From assembly GCA_002099365.1 (NCBI GenBank), contig MSED01000014.1, positions 1,984,001 through 2,048,000 on the forward strand: 64,000 nt of DNA, read 5' to 3'. Under the pieces are notes generated by a model. That model was not told where the DNA came from. It searched no databases and was given only the letters and a program-made list of their open reading frames with translations. Position 1 is the first letter of the stretch, and the number at the start of each line of letters is the position of its first letter. The DNA is from Phialophora verrucosa (lineage: Eukaryota > Ascomycota > Eurotiomycetes > Chaetothyriales > Herpotrichiellaceae). This document shows positions 53,110 through 63,642 of the stretch, in pieces. The translations under genes and the position numbers were made by a program.

Positions 53110-53269
53110 GGTGTCAGGAGCGGTGACATGATGTGATGTAATGTAATGTAATGTGATTCGATAGGCTGAATACTAGATTTCTGTCCTTCCTTCCTTCTTT
53201 CTTAGGAGTCACGCACGCAGCACGCACATTCTCGTCGGTGCTGTGCGTTCAGGAATCAAGACCTCTGAC

Positions 53270-53386
53270 TGTATACATACTGCATATCATAGCATCTATA
53301 GGCTAGGGTGTATACATACTGCATATCATGGCGTCTAGAGTCTAGGGTGTATATATACTGCACATCATGGCGTCTAGAGTCCAGGG
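53270..53386. repeat. minisatellite, three ~39-bp units
   Basis: Units beginning GTATACATACTGCATATCAT and ending in CTAGGG/CCAGGG start at about 53271, 53310 and 53348. A partial fourth copy (about 53433-53470) is followed by a second copy of the GGGATACCCC..GATCAGCCTG segment. Confidence 0.8.
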
Positions 53387-53603
53387 ATACCCCCTCCTTA
53401 ATGCCTTAATGCACGCGGATCAGCCTGTTAGTGTGTATACATGATGGCGTCTGGAGTCCAGGGATACCCCTTTTCTTGATCGACGCGGGATCAGCCTGCT
53501 ATTTCCATGGCTGGTGCTGGGTTAGACTGTACTCCGCATGGAACATATTCATGACTTGGTATGTACAATACGGTCCGGGGAGTGAGAGTGAGAGTGAGAG
53601 TCA

Positions 53604-53801
53604 CATGTCATAGCTCACAGTCATTGTAACTTCATGTTGTATGTTATACTGTATACCCTATATCCTACATCTTATACCTTGAACCTATACTTCTGCGCAC
53701 AAGTCATAACTCACAACTCATTGTCACTTTATGTTGTATGTTGTATTTATACTCTATACCATATCCTACATCTTATACCTTGAACCTATACTTCTGCGCA
53801 C
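53604..53801. repeat. ~100-bp tandem duplication
   Basis: Copy 1 53604-53700 and copy 2 53701-53801. The last 41 bp of each are identical, ending ACCTATACTTCTGCGCAC; the first parts have diverged. Confidence 0.85.
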
Positions 53802-54076
53802 CCGGGCTATGCGGGCAGGACAGGCGGCAGTTCCTACGATTTATACGCAGCGGCGCAAGATCTCTTTTCAGGGACGGATTTAATACATTTGTTTATTGTG
53901 GGTTCAAATTGCAACTAGGGTACAGTCGCAGTTGCGCAGCTGAGCGGAGATGGAATGAACTCGCGCATCGCATGTCCATCACTTAGCAATGCACTGACTG
54001 ATGCCGATCCCGGTACTCAACTGGACAGAAACAACGCAGGCAAAGCAGAGAGGGCGATCGGGAAATCACGCTAACG

Positions 54077-55987
54077 CTATACCTCCGCGTCCATCTTCTC
54101 AATCTCTCGCGGCCGTCCTGCTGGATGCTGCGCCACCGGGCCAGCTCCCTCGGACGATCCAGGCTTGCTGTCGGATGCCTCAGAGTTCGCGTTCTCCCTC
54201 GCCGCCTTTGCTGCGGCTTCTTGCGCGGCGGCTACTTTCTTCAGATTCTCCCATGGCATGGCCAGTGCGCCAAACACGGTTGCGCAAGTGACTGCCACGA
54301 CCACGTAGAATGCGCTTCGTAAGGCGTCGTTGTATGCCACTAGTACCGGCTCCAGCAGGTTCTCAGGTACCGCATTGCGGAGATCAGTCGCGCCGACGTG
54401 CGTGACAACGTTTGCGTCAATGCCTGCGACCTTTGCCAGTTCTTGCGACAGGGTATTGTCGAAGATGTTGTTCGCCACGGACACGAAAATGGAGCCGCCT
54501 AGAGCTTGAGCGAAGAACATCATGCTTGCTCCGGTGGCGACGTCCTTCCGCGGCAGGGAGACTTGTGCTCCCACAGAGGGCTGCTGCATTCCTAGTCCCA
54601 GCCCGAGGCCCCATAGGACTTGGTATCCGATCCATTTCGGATGGGCCGTCGTTGTTGTGAATGTGGATATCAACCCTGCACCAATCGAGGACAGTATGCA
54701 AGAGGCGTACATCCACTGCGTAAAGTATCCGAGCTTGCGTGTGAGGAAGCCAGCTGCCATGCTGGCGACAGTGATCCCGAGGACTGCGGGGAGATTCATG
54801 ATTCCCGAGTGGACAGCTGAGGCGCCTTTGATGGCTTGGAACCAGATAGGCAGGAAGTATACTAGCGCCATCATGCCACCGCCGGAGAAGAAGGCGTAGG
54901 AGACGCCGGCGCTGACAGCGCGGTACTTGAGGATCCGAGGAGGAACCGTGGCGTGCTCCTGGAAGAGGTGTTGCAGGTATATTAAGATGAGGAAGAGGAT
55001 GCCGCTTAGGATAAGAAGGACGATGATACGGCCATTCGACCAGTTATAGGTTGTGCCACCCCATTGTAAGGCCAGGAGGAGGCATACGATCGCTGGAAGG
55101 AAGACTGCCGTGCCGATGGGGTCCAATTTCTGGAGCTGCTCCCTCAAGGTCATTTTGGTGCGCTGGGTGGCGGCGGCGGGGAGTTTGAGAACAAAGAACA
55201 AGACCACCGCCATTGCTCCACCAATGGGTAAATTGATATAGAAGCACCATCTCCAGGAGACTTTGTCCGTAAAAACACCTGCGGGATTGTCAGCATCAAA
55301 ACCCGTGTAGGACAGACCGCAGGTTGCCTCATTCCGAACAACCTCCGCACGTCCTGGAAAGCACTCACCCCCCAATAACGGTCCTGCGACCGAAGCCACC
55401 GCAAAGATAGCCCCAAACATTCCGGTGTATGCTGGTCTCTTCTGCAAGGGGACGAGGTAGACGATGATTGTAATCGCGCCTGAGAACATGCCCGAACTAC
55501 CGAGGCCGGCAATAGCTCTTCCAGCGATGAGCGTTGCAGAGTTTGGAGCAGCGCCGCAGATGAGGGACCCTAGCTCGAATATCCCTAGACAGGTGATATA
55601 TACCGTCTTTGGGTTGTAGAAGGTGTACACCCGACCGATGAAAAGCTGGAAGCCAGACATGGTCAGCAAATACGCCGAGGCATACCATCCCACGTCCGAG
55701 AGGGAGTTGAAGTGGTTCGTGATGACAGGTATAGCCGTTGCTATAATGAGACGATCCTGAACACGGGGTCAGTCAGGGAATATCTCTCATGGAATGTTAC
55801 GAGGACAGACCAATGCGACCAGGAAGGCACTAGCCATCATTGCAAACACAATTATCAGTACTTTCGACTTTGGCGGGTATTCATCCACCTCAGGAGGCCC
55901 AGTGGGAGTGAGAGGTTTTGAGACTGGGTTGGCAGCGTCTTCGTTGACGCTGTTTCGCGAGTCTGTAGACTGTAGCTGTTTTGCCAT
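54077..55987 (-). CDS. DHA2-type 14-TM MFS exporter
   Basis: Drug:H+ antiporter-2 family transporter of the plasma membrane, 588 aa, the usual length. Exons 55811-55987, 55369-55756 and 54077-55278; introns 55757-55810 (54 nt, CTGAC branch) and 55279-55368 (90 nt, CTGAC branch). The first join creates FLVALDRLIIATAIPVI, the conserved helix-1 motif with D-x-T-I/A-like residues; the second joins GPLLGG to VFTDKVSWRWCFYINLP, a DHA2 hallmark. Fourteen hydrophobic segments are apparent. The N-tail is acidic and the C-tail is Ala/Glu/Ser-rich. It diverges from a short-chain dehydrogenase gene. Homologues export toxins, antifungals or small organic acids; the substrate is not predictable. Confidence 0.94.
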
Positions 55988-56734
55988 TTTGTCCGCCCGC
56001 GCGAAGGCAGTGGTATCGAAGCCAATGTAGGCTGGTGAATCAGAGGTTTATCGCACCAGTCAACACGGCGAAGCGAGCAGGATGTCATACGAATACCATC
56101 TTTTTTCATCATGGCACCTACCGTTGTTTTAACTTTGTCCAGGCTCCAGGGTAACGACTCCTCCGAACTCTCGGACGCGAAATCGAAACCAAAAGGGGCA
56201 TAGAGAAGCCATGCATCTTGACGAGACCTACAAAGGCTGTTTCCAGAGCCACTTACAAAGAGACTGGACGACCGAGCCACCTGGTGCTGGTCGGGGCCGA
56301 AGAGCGTCTTGGGTCCGAAAGCCAAAAAGCGAAGAATGAACGAAAAGTCTCCCGTACTCGGATTGCGGTCGATCACAGTGCCAGAGAAGAGCACATTCCA
56401 ATTGGCTGGAACACAACGGCGACTTCTCTCACAGCCTTGTTGACATCAACCTGCCTTTCTCAGCAGCGGTGATGTGGCAAGAGTGAAATGATGAAGGTGG
56501 TGTTGGCCTCCTGGCCAATGGACACGGCAATGGCGGGAAAGTTATCCGGATTCTTTTCACGTGGTTGCCCATCGTGACATCAGCGCCGGCCAATCGCCCC
56601 TATATGACGTCCCGTAAGATAGTCGATGTGCCGGAGTTGAATAGCAATGCTTCTGAGCTCACACCATTTTGGCTTCAGCAAGAATTCACCTCGTAAACTT
56701 TCAACTTGCAGATCGATCATCACATTAATTCACA
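55988..56734. promoter_or_regulatory. divergent promoter, MFS exporter / SDR
   Basis: 747 bp between divergent starts; both genes could be co-regulated. No gene supported. Confidence 0.4.
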
Positions 56735-57819
56735 ATGTCTGAAGGAAAAGGCCAGTTCGAGCAGGGTTTCCTCCCGAAGGTCACTCACCAAGATCCTCCC
56801 GGGAGAGAGGGAGATTTGCCTGTCGAAGCGATTCACGACAAGCTGCCGACTCCTGATGGCGGATGGCAAGAATACAAGGCAGCTGGCAAACTGGAAGGGA
56901 AGAAGGCATTCATTACAGGCTCGTCCATCCTCGCGTGTCGATGCATTTCCCCCCATTAACTCGTCCAATAGGTGGTGACAGTGGGATTGGACGGGCAGTT
57001 GCCATTCTCTTTGCAAAGGAAGGCGCCGACAGTTTCATCGTCTACCTTCCAGAGGAAGAAGAGGACGCAAAAGAGACCCAGAAGCGAGTCGAGGCTGAGG
57101 GTCGGAAATGTCATCTGTTCCCAACCGATGTCAGAAAGTACGAGAATTGCGAAAAGGCCGTCAAAGCTGCTCAACAGGCATTGGGCAAGATCAACATTCT
57201 GGTGCGAGCTGTCACTTTCTAATCGAGCTTCCGAAGACTAACATCGCATTTCAGGTGAACAACGCGGCATTCCAAATGATGCAGTTGGACATCACGGAGA
57301 TTCCTCTCGAACAATGGCACAAGACCTTCGATACCAACATCCATCCTTACTTCTACTTCGCCAAACTCATTGTGCCGACCATGAAACGCGGAGATACGGT
57401 CATCAACAACGCCTCGATCAACGCTTACATCGGCCGACCCGATCTGCTCGACTACACGTCCACGAAAGGAGGTATGCCGATCGACCCGACCCCATCCCTC
57501 CCTACTCGATCCAGCCTGAAAATAGTGTCTTCTGCTAACATCGTGATCCGTAGCAATCGTCTCATTCACCCGCGGCCTGGCTAATCAACAAATGAGCAAA
57601 GGCATTCGCGTCAACGCTGTCTGCCCCGGACCTGTATGGACACCCCTCATCCCGTCAACCATGAACGAAGACGCACAGAAGCAATTCACCTCGCCGCTGG
57701 GTCGACCTGCTCAACCTAGTGAGATTGCCACTTCCTTCGTGTTCTTGGCCAGTCCGGATAGCAGTATGATCAGTGGACATGCTCTACACCCAAATGGCGG
57801 TTCTGTTTTCAACACGTGA
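56735..57819 (+). CDS. short-chain dehydrogenase/reductase (YdaD/YhdF-like)
   Basis: NAD(P)-dependent classical SDR, 298 aa. Exons 56735-56918, 56972-57201, 57255-57471 and 57554-57819. Introns 2 and 3 (53 and 82 nt) are GT..AG. Intron 1 (56919-56971) needs a GC..AG pair to rebuild the cofactor motif ITGGDSGIGR. Other motifs: ILVNNAAFQ, catalytic NNASINAYIG (Ser), DYTSTKG (Tyr-x3-Lys) and VNAVCPGPVWTPL, with a C-terminal SGHALHPNGG. The N-terminal extension (KVTHQDPPGREGDLPVEAIHD) is shared with bacterial stress-related SDRs of the YdaD/YghA kind. The substrate is unknown. Confidence 0.92.
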
Positions 57820-58156
57820 ACGAAGATTAAAGCCAGTGAGAAAAATCGATCGTCCTTGGGCTTTGGCTCGGGATACGGAATGGATGGGTGGAGCGCAGAT
57901 AGACCTCTTCATTAACTAGACGGTGTGAAGCAAATCGAACTGAAAATGGGCTTTAAACCTGATGTTCCTTATTGATTCGATGTAAAGTACATATCGCAGC
58001 ATGGATTGCTCGAATGAATGGTTCGCCGGAACTAGTGACGCCTACAGAGCAATGCAGATAGCAACTACCTTGACAAGGGTAGCTCGTCTCTCACTCCTCT
58101 CACGGTTGTAGTGTGCTCTCGGTCTTCGCCTTCGAAGCTCCCCTCGCGCCTCTCTT
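57820..58156. other. convergent intergenic region between the two SDR genes
   Basis: 337 bp holding the two 3' flanks. Nothing else seen. Confidence 0.4.
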
Positions 58157-59221
58157 TCACGGCCCACTTCCCGCACTGAGAATGTATCCTCCATCGACTG
58201 CCACTGTCTGTCCGTTCAAATACTGATTCGTCGCCGCAAACAGCACCGCGTTCGCCATGTCTCTGTCTTCACCGGGCCGCCTCGCCGGCACCTTCTCCTG
58301 GTACTTCTCTCGAGGGATATGACTCTTCTGATCGTCACCGCTTTCCTGGGCGGTCATTTCCGAGGGGAAGACACCAGGCGCGATACTGTTGATGCGGATC
58401 TTCAGGCCGTTTTGAGTTACGTCGTTGGCGAGCATCGAGGTCAAATGAATGGCAGCACTTTTGGATGCATTGTAGGCGAAATGGTGCTGAGAAGTCTTTA
58501 CAATCCCTGAGATGGACGTGATGTTGATGACCGTGCCACTGAAATTGTCATTGTGTTTGTGGGCGGCTTGTAGGAGGGGCAAGAACGCGGTCGTCATGAA
58601 GAATATCTGTGGCACGTTGGTGCGGTACGTGTCTGTCCAGTTCTCGAAGGTCTCGTTCTCGTCGTCGAAGAGGTTCTTCTTCATCTCTTCGGCCGACTCC
58701 GCTTCAGTCTGCTGCGTGTTGAGAGCAATGCCGGCATTGTTGACCAGAATGCACAGACATTTCTCCTTGGAGGAGATCTCGGAGACGAGCTTCTTGATCT
58801 CTTCTTTCTTGGACACGTCGGCCGTGATGGGGATGATTTGGCCCGGGATGTCCTTGCCGTAGAGTTCTGCGACGCGGTCTAGTTTCTCTTCAGTACGGCC
58901 GCAGATGTAGACTTTCGCTCCGTTGGTGGCCAGGGCTTGAGTGATCATCAGTCCAATACCAGAACCTCCACCTGTCACTAGGGCGACTTTGCCAGAGACG
59001 TCGAAGAGCTTCTCGAGCTTGAAAGACTGGTTCCGGGAGTTGAGTCCTGACATTGTGGGCGTGGTTGAGAAGTGTTTTTGTAGAGCTTTGAGACGAGGCT
59101 GAGCCGTGACGAAAGGAAGTTGTTGTCGATGAATTGCTGGAGCTGTGAATGATCGAGCAGCACACCGGTGAGCAGATTTTGAAGTTCGAAGGGCAGCTGC
59201 GATAGGTGCTTTGGACGGCAT
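58157..59221 (-). CDS. short-chain dehydrogenase/reductase with N-terminal leader
   Basis: Classical SDR, 354 aa, single exon. Residues 1-55 are Arg/Ser/Ala/Lys-rich without acidic residues (RTSKSAHRCAARSFTAPA), consistent with a mitochondrial presequence; an internal ATG (MSGLNSRNQ) could give a shorter cytosolic form. The cofactor motif VALVTGGGSGIG lies at about 80-91, then ILVNNAGIA, catalytic INITSISG (Ser), FAYNASKSA (Tyr-x3-Lys), RINSIAPGVF and the C-terminal NGQTVAVDGGY. It resembles rhamnolipid-type 3-oxoacyl reductases (RhlG) of fungi. It has an insert EETETENE-like region around 165-185 (EESAEEMKKNLFDDENETF-type). Single-exon and convergent with the other SDR gene, from which it differs clearly. 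Confidence 0.92.
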   Translation of the reverse strand: MPSKAPIAAALRTSKSAHRCAARSFTAPAIHRQQLPFVTAQPRLKALQKHFSTTPTMSGLNSRNQSFKLEKLFDVSGKVALVTGGGSGIGLMITQALATNGAKVYICGRTEEKLDRVAELYGKDIPGQIIPITADVSKKEEIKKLVSEISSKEKCLCILVNNAGIALNTQQTEAESAEEMKKNLFDDENETFENWTDTYRTNVPQIFFMTTAFLPLLQAAHKHNDNFSGTVINITSISGIVKTSQHHFAYNASKSAAIHLTSMLANDVTQNGLKIRINSIAPGVFPSEMTAQESGDDQKSHIPREKYQEKVPARRPGEDRDMANAVLFAATNQYLNGQTVAVDGGYILSAGSGP

Positions 59222-59710
59222 TGAAAAGGCACCTGGGATGAAGAGCAGATGAGGTTTTATAACATGGAAAACGAGCTTACTGACTGATACCTCACTTTGA
59301 AATCACTGCCACCTGGAACGTAGCGATGACGCCCGTCATGACGAAATTGCCAGAGGATGGCGGATCACTTTTCCGAACTTCGTGTCTCTTTACCGATACT
59401 CTCGGCCGTCTATCAGTGCGGAGTATGGATCCATGGGTTCTATTTGCGCCGGCAATGTAGTAGGTAGAGTATGTTACGCATTGGCGCAGTCTCGCTTGAA
59501 TCTGATGATGGGTAGGTTTGGACAATGAGGCTTCACAGCCGTGGCTCGTCCTAAAGCGAAATCTGGAGAAGGGGCGGTGGAGCCGAACCTCCACCCAATC
59601 ATCTCAAACTGCGGGTTGACGTCGGCTTCGACTTGTCGACTTCCTCGCGCTCGAGTTTGTCCCGTCTTAATCCAGTCGAAGCGTGCCAACGCCCTCTGTC
59701 AAGTCGCAGG
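59222..59710. promoter_or_regulatory. divergent promoter, SDR / TMEM170-like
   Basis: 489 bp between divergent starts. No gene supported; the plus-strand frame extends upstream of 59711 only through a TTG codon. Confidence 0.4.
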
Positions 59711-60223
59711 ATGACGACCTATGGCGCCGGTGTCCCTCTCTCCTACGAAACCCCCGAGTTCCCCGCCCTCTACTGGCCCGTCCACGCCAACCCTGGCGAA
59801 GCGCAATACCTGTACTTCCTAGGCGACATCTACCGGTACACGTTATATTGGACACTCATAACCTTCGTCGCCGCCCATGCTTGTGTGGCAATCTGGGCCG
59901 TGTTGATGCAATTCGCTTCGGCAACACAGCGAAGGAAATATCTCAGCTCCCCACAGGGGCGAGGGCTGAGCGCGAAGAACAGGAAATTGTTGGGCGAGAA
60001 TCCGATAGGAGAGACATTGAGTTGGGTGTGGATTGTTCCCGTGGTCTATATCATTATCGGGGCCAGCGAAGCGCTTTTGGCGGGGAGTTTGGTAGGGCTG
60101 GTACTCGGAGCGGTTTACAATGCGGGTTATTTCAGGATGAGCACTTGGACGCCTCTGTTGTGGGGGGTAATCAACATGCTCGTGCTGGTCGTAAGCAGTT
60201 TTAGGATTCAAGGTGGCCTATAA
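59711..60223 (+). CDS. TMEM170-family membrane protein
   Basis: 170-aa integral membrane protein, single exon, ATG 59711. Three membrane segments: about 50-72 (YWTLITFVAAHACVAIWAVL), 108-135 (VWIVPVVYIIIGASEALLAG, SLVGLVLGAVYNAG) and 145-165 (LLWGVINMLVLVVSSF). The family end block (W-T-P-L-L-W-G-V..N-M-L..SFRI) aligns by eye with the animal TMEM170 C-terminus (leu-WG-gl-q.. SFsRI), a family linked to ER/nuclear-envelope shape. In between, a basic loop (SATQRRKYLSSPQGRGLSAK) faces the other side. Identification is by pattern, not by search. Confidence 0.7.
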   Translation: MTTYGAGVPLSYETPEFPALYWPVHANPGEAQYLYFLGDIYRYTLYWTLITFVAAHACVAIWAVLMQFASATQRRKYLSSPQGRGLSAKNRKLLGENPIGETLSWVWIVPVVYIIIGASEALLAGSLVGLVLGAVYNAGYFRMSTWTPLLWGVINMLVLVVSSFRIQGGL

Positions 60224-60985
60224 GACATCAACGACTACTGGTGGTTACTTGAACATTTGGTGCGACAGGATCCCTATCGACCCAGTAGAGCAAGCTCCAG
60301 CGCGTTGGTAACCCAAAGAGCTGTTCGCATTCCAATCGTGCAATAGCCAGTCTTCCAATTCACGACGAAAGATACGCCAGCACAGGACCCGCCCTACCAC
60401 TATATGCAACATCACATCATTTGCATTACGGCAGATTTGCGTGGGAATGGAGGATGGCTGTACCAGCAACTAATGCTGTGCACGCATGGATGATCAACGC
60501 AAGTCCGGGTACTTCGAGCTGGTGCCGAAGACCCTGGAATGAATGCCCGAGGACGGCTGAAAGACACCGGGGTTTTCCCACGAACGCGACCATCGGGGAA
60601 GCTCCCTTCAAAGCCTGCTCGTCCCCAGAAGCAAAGACATATGTAAGAATGGGTAGAGAACGACTCGGAAGTCACGGAAGAGCGAAAGCTCTCGATATCG
60701 GTGTGATGGGTCACCAAAGGGTTGCAGATGATCTCCCAGCGTTGCGGCTGGGTTATCGCTGCCCTGCAGAGGAGAAATTGATACGTCAGAGACTGTCACA
60801 ACACTGGTAAGGAGATACTTGTCTCAACCATCCTAACTCGCTCTCTGCCTGTAATAAATCGGCTGACGTCGTAAGCTGTATCTGCAATCGGCCAGCAGGT
60901 CAGCTTTCGCCTTGTAACCCATGAACGCCCAAAGCACGACGGTACGAATGAGAGAAACACAATCAAGAAACCCCACAGATTCTGC
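60224..60985. other. convergent intergenic region TMEM170-like / SPF30
   Basis: 762 bp between convergent stops. No gene supported. Confidence 0.4.
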
Positions 60986-61928
60986 TCAATCGTCCTGGCC
61001 GCCTTGTTGGTATATGTGCCGTGTTCTCGTTGGATCTTTGCGCATTTCATGGCCACTGCCGGTGAAGCCCACTGCTGGGGAGTCAGTATCGCCTTACATA
61101 ACAGAGAATAGGGAACGCGGAGTGTGGCCTACCTCTTGCAGTCACGCCCTCGCCTGTCCTAAACATACTCTCCTTCTTTCCCACCTTCCCAGCCTTGGTC
61201 TTCGCCGCAAAATCCTGCCACTTGCTCTTGCCGGCCTCGAGTTCCTTATTCGCCTTGACTTTGCGCGGTAGCTTTGCAGGTCGAACGGGGCCGTCGCTAA
61301 CCTTGCTTGGCTCCCGTCGAGCTTGTTGGGCTAGAGCAGGATCGACACTGGCGGCGGCTGAGATGACATTGGGGTTTGATGGCGGCGGAACTGGTGTGGA
61401 CGACCCTGACATTCCATCAGCCTTACGCTTCCTCGAGTCGTTGGAGAGCGGCTTGATATCTTTGGCTCTTAGTGTCTCAGTGTTCCCATAGTTCTTGAAT
61501 GTGACGAGGTAAACCGGATCGCTGGATGCGCCTGTGATGGACGTGATTCTCGCTGTGTAGAAGCCACCGTCGCCGGATTTCCATCGAGCTGAGACCGTGT
61601 CGTTGACAGAAAACTGGGCGGGCGCGCTGGATTCTTCCGGCTCAACATCTGGCTTTCGATATCCGGCTTGGTATGCGGGGTGGTTCTCCTTAGACCATTT
61701 TTCTTTCACGGGCGGCGAAGAGGTTTTGGCAGGCGGTGCTGGCACTGATTGAGGCTTTAGTTCTGCAATGGCAGATTCGGTGAGGGTAATGACTTCTTCA
61801 AGTTCTTGTTTGAGGCTCTGCAGTTCGCTGTTTTCTGGGTCACCCTGCAGACTTAGCTGGACTGTCTCCAGTTGCAGTCTGTATTCCTTGACTTCGCTCT
61901 CCAAGGCGGCGACTTCGACTGTGGCCAT
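60986..61928 (-). CDS. SPF30/SMNDC1-like Tudor splicing factor
   Basis: Nuclear protein with one Tudor domain, expected to bind symmetric dimethyl-arginine of Sm proteins and help tri-snRNP joining. Exons 61133-61928 and 60986-61074 encode 294 aa. The 58-nt intron 61075-61132 (GTAGGC, CTGAC, CCCCAG) restores the conserved C-terminus VGFTGSGHEMRKDPTRTRH. N-terminal coiled-coil (LESEVKEYRLQLETVQL), Tudor domain about 105-165 (DTVSARWKSGDGGFYTARIT, VTFKNYGNTETLRAKDI), then a basic region KSKWQDFAAKTKAGKVGKKESMFRT typical of the family. Without splicing, the frame ends in an unrelated 20-residue tail, so the intron is clearly real. Confidence 0.94.
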
Positions 61929-63642
61929 GATGAGCTGGGCGGGATAGACGGCGCGCGCGCAGGTCAAACACAAGGAATTTATCTTCTAGAAAACAATGAG
62001 GGCGAGACTTCGATTCCAAGAGCGGGTGAGTAGATACAGTAGATACAGCAGGTATTACGGTTCTAACGATGGACGTGTGTAGTCGTGTCAAGTGAACTGC
62101 GGCGGATGCCCTCGACCCTCGGTTCACCCTCCCGTTTGCCGCTTTTACAGTACCCGCCAAGTCTTTTGCCGGCTGTCCCTCGATCTCCAGTGTGTGAGCA
62201 ATTCATCGCCTTTACGAGTACTTGTACTGTTGTGATTTGAGTACGAGTAGGGGGAGAGCCTCGGCGTCCTTGCCAAAACCGTTATCACCAGCCGAGCAGT
62301 TATAGGGTCCAGAGATAGTGGCACTCATCGGACATTCTATCCTAAGTACAAGCCGATCTGGTAGTCAGTGGTACGAGTAAAGGTTGGTGCTTTGCAGGGA
62401 TGATGACGTCGGTCCGGTAGGATTCTACCGGATTGATCACAAAAGGTACCACATGGAATGCTTCGACTCGTATTCAGCAGCGCAAATTTGCATCCAGGTC
62501 AAAGCTACAATTGGATGAGACAAAGATGACGGCTGATGCTGCGTATAGTCATTGAACGAACGGGAAGGGTGCCTGATTCAAGTTTAGCATGCTCAATTTG
62601 TATTGGTATGGACCGCCGTGGATTGGCATGGACCAGTCGCGACTCGATGCAGCTTAGAAATCAACTCGTCGAACCACTCCCCCCCAGAGCTCCCACCATG
62701 CTGTTTGCGTTGCTCCTGCCTGCTGCGTAGAATGAAGCCCGGGACTTTCGCCACATCTTACCCTTGGCCCACGCGCGGTTTTCCTCCAATCTTTCAGACT
62801 CCCTTTCCCGCAGGGTTTGAGACTCTGATTTCGTTGCCCGCCTGCTCTCTCGGTCCCCTAACCCTGGAGGCAAAGAGACAAGATTCCAGGAGGGGCACAT
62901 CTTTCCGTGAGGAGGGGAAGGGGCAGAGACGGGATTGAAATATCGCGGTAGCCAACCATGGCGGCCAATACCACGTCTGCTGGCCCCGAGCGAAAGCCTA
63001 TACTTTCGGGAAACTTGGTGGGCACCTTCAGTAGGCGTAGGGATCTCTCCGGGTAAAGGAACACTTCGCTCTGCCCTAGCCAGGGCTGAACACAGCTGTT
63101 GTAGGGGACAATGTGTCCTTGGCAGGGCTCTCGTGCCGCTTACTTGCATGTCTCTAGAACAAACGCTACGGCGTCTACGCCCGCAACTCATCTCCTCCAC
63201 CCTCTACCTACTCCATACAGACTGATCTCATCGGACTCCCACTTCTTCCCTTCCTTTCTCTCTTGCTGGATCTTCTCCTCTCATCCCATTTGTCCACCTT
63301 TCAAGTTCTTCAGCCTCCTGATACCGTCATTAGCACTGCCGCCATTGAGGTATTCTGAACTTTCGAGCCTGAGCGGCTGGCTCTTTGTGTGGTGGCCCAC
63401 CCCGCCTATTATTCCGTTCCGTGCCCTCTGCCCGCCCTCTCCCTCTCAATTAACCCCTTCCTGACTCCTCCATTCCATTGATTTCAATCAAGCGACATCG
63501 TCGTCAGCCACTCGGCACTGCTCAGTGGACGCAGTAGAGGGGGGGACAACTCTTGACGGCTTGCAATTCACCTTACCGGTGCTGTCCGCCTCGCCGACTC
63601 CATCTCTCCATCGACCCGAAAATCCAGTTGCCAGTCAAATCA
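61929..63642. promoter_or_regulatory. long divergent region SPF30 / YAP1-like
   Basis: 1.71 kb between divergent starts. The half next to the bZIP gene (about 63190-63640) is CT-rich, as expected for a long 5' leader; regulatory uORFs are possible. No other gene supported. Confidence 0.5.

Larger units (their letters stand above)
53110..54076. other. repeat-rich intergenic region
   Basis: 967 bp downstream of the unknown protein gene and the convergent MFS gene. TGATGTAATG microsatellite at 53129-53155, the minisatellite and ~100-bp duplication listed separately, and a GAGAGT tract at 53578-53600. No gene supported. Confidence 0.6.

Noticed and set aside
56919..56971. GT-donor alternative for the first SDR intron (donor near 56937)
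   Set aside because: It keeps the frame but inserts residues into the TGxxxGxG motif; the GC-AG intron gives the family consensus.
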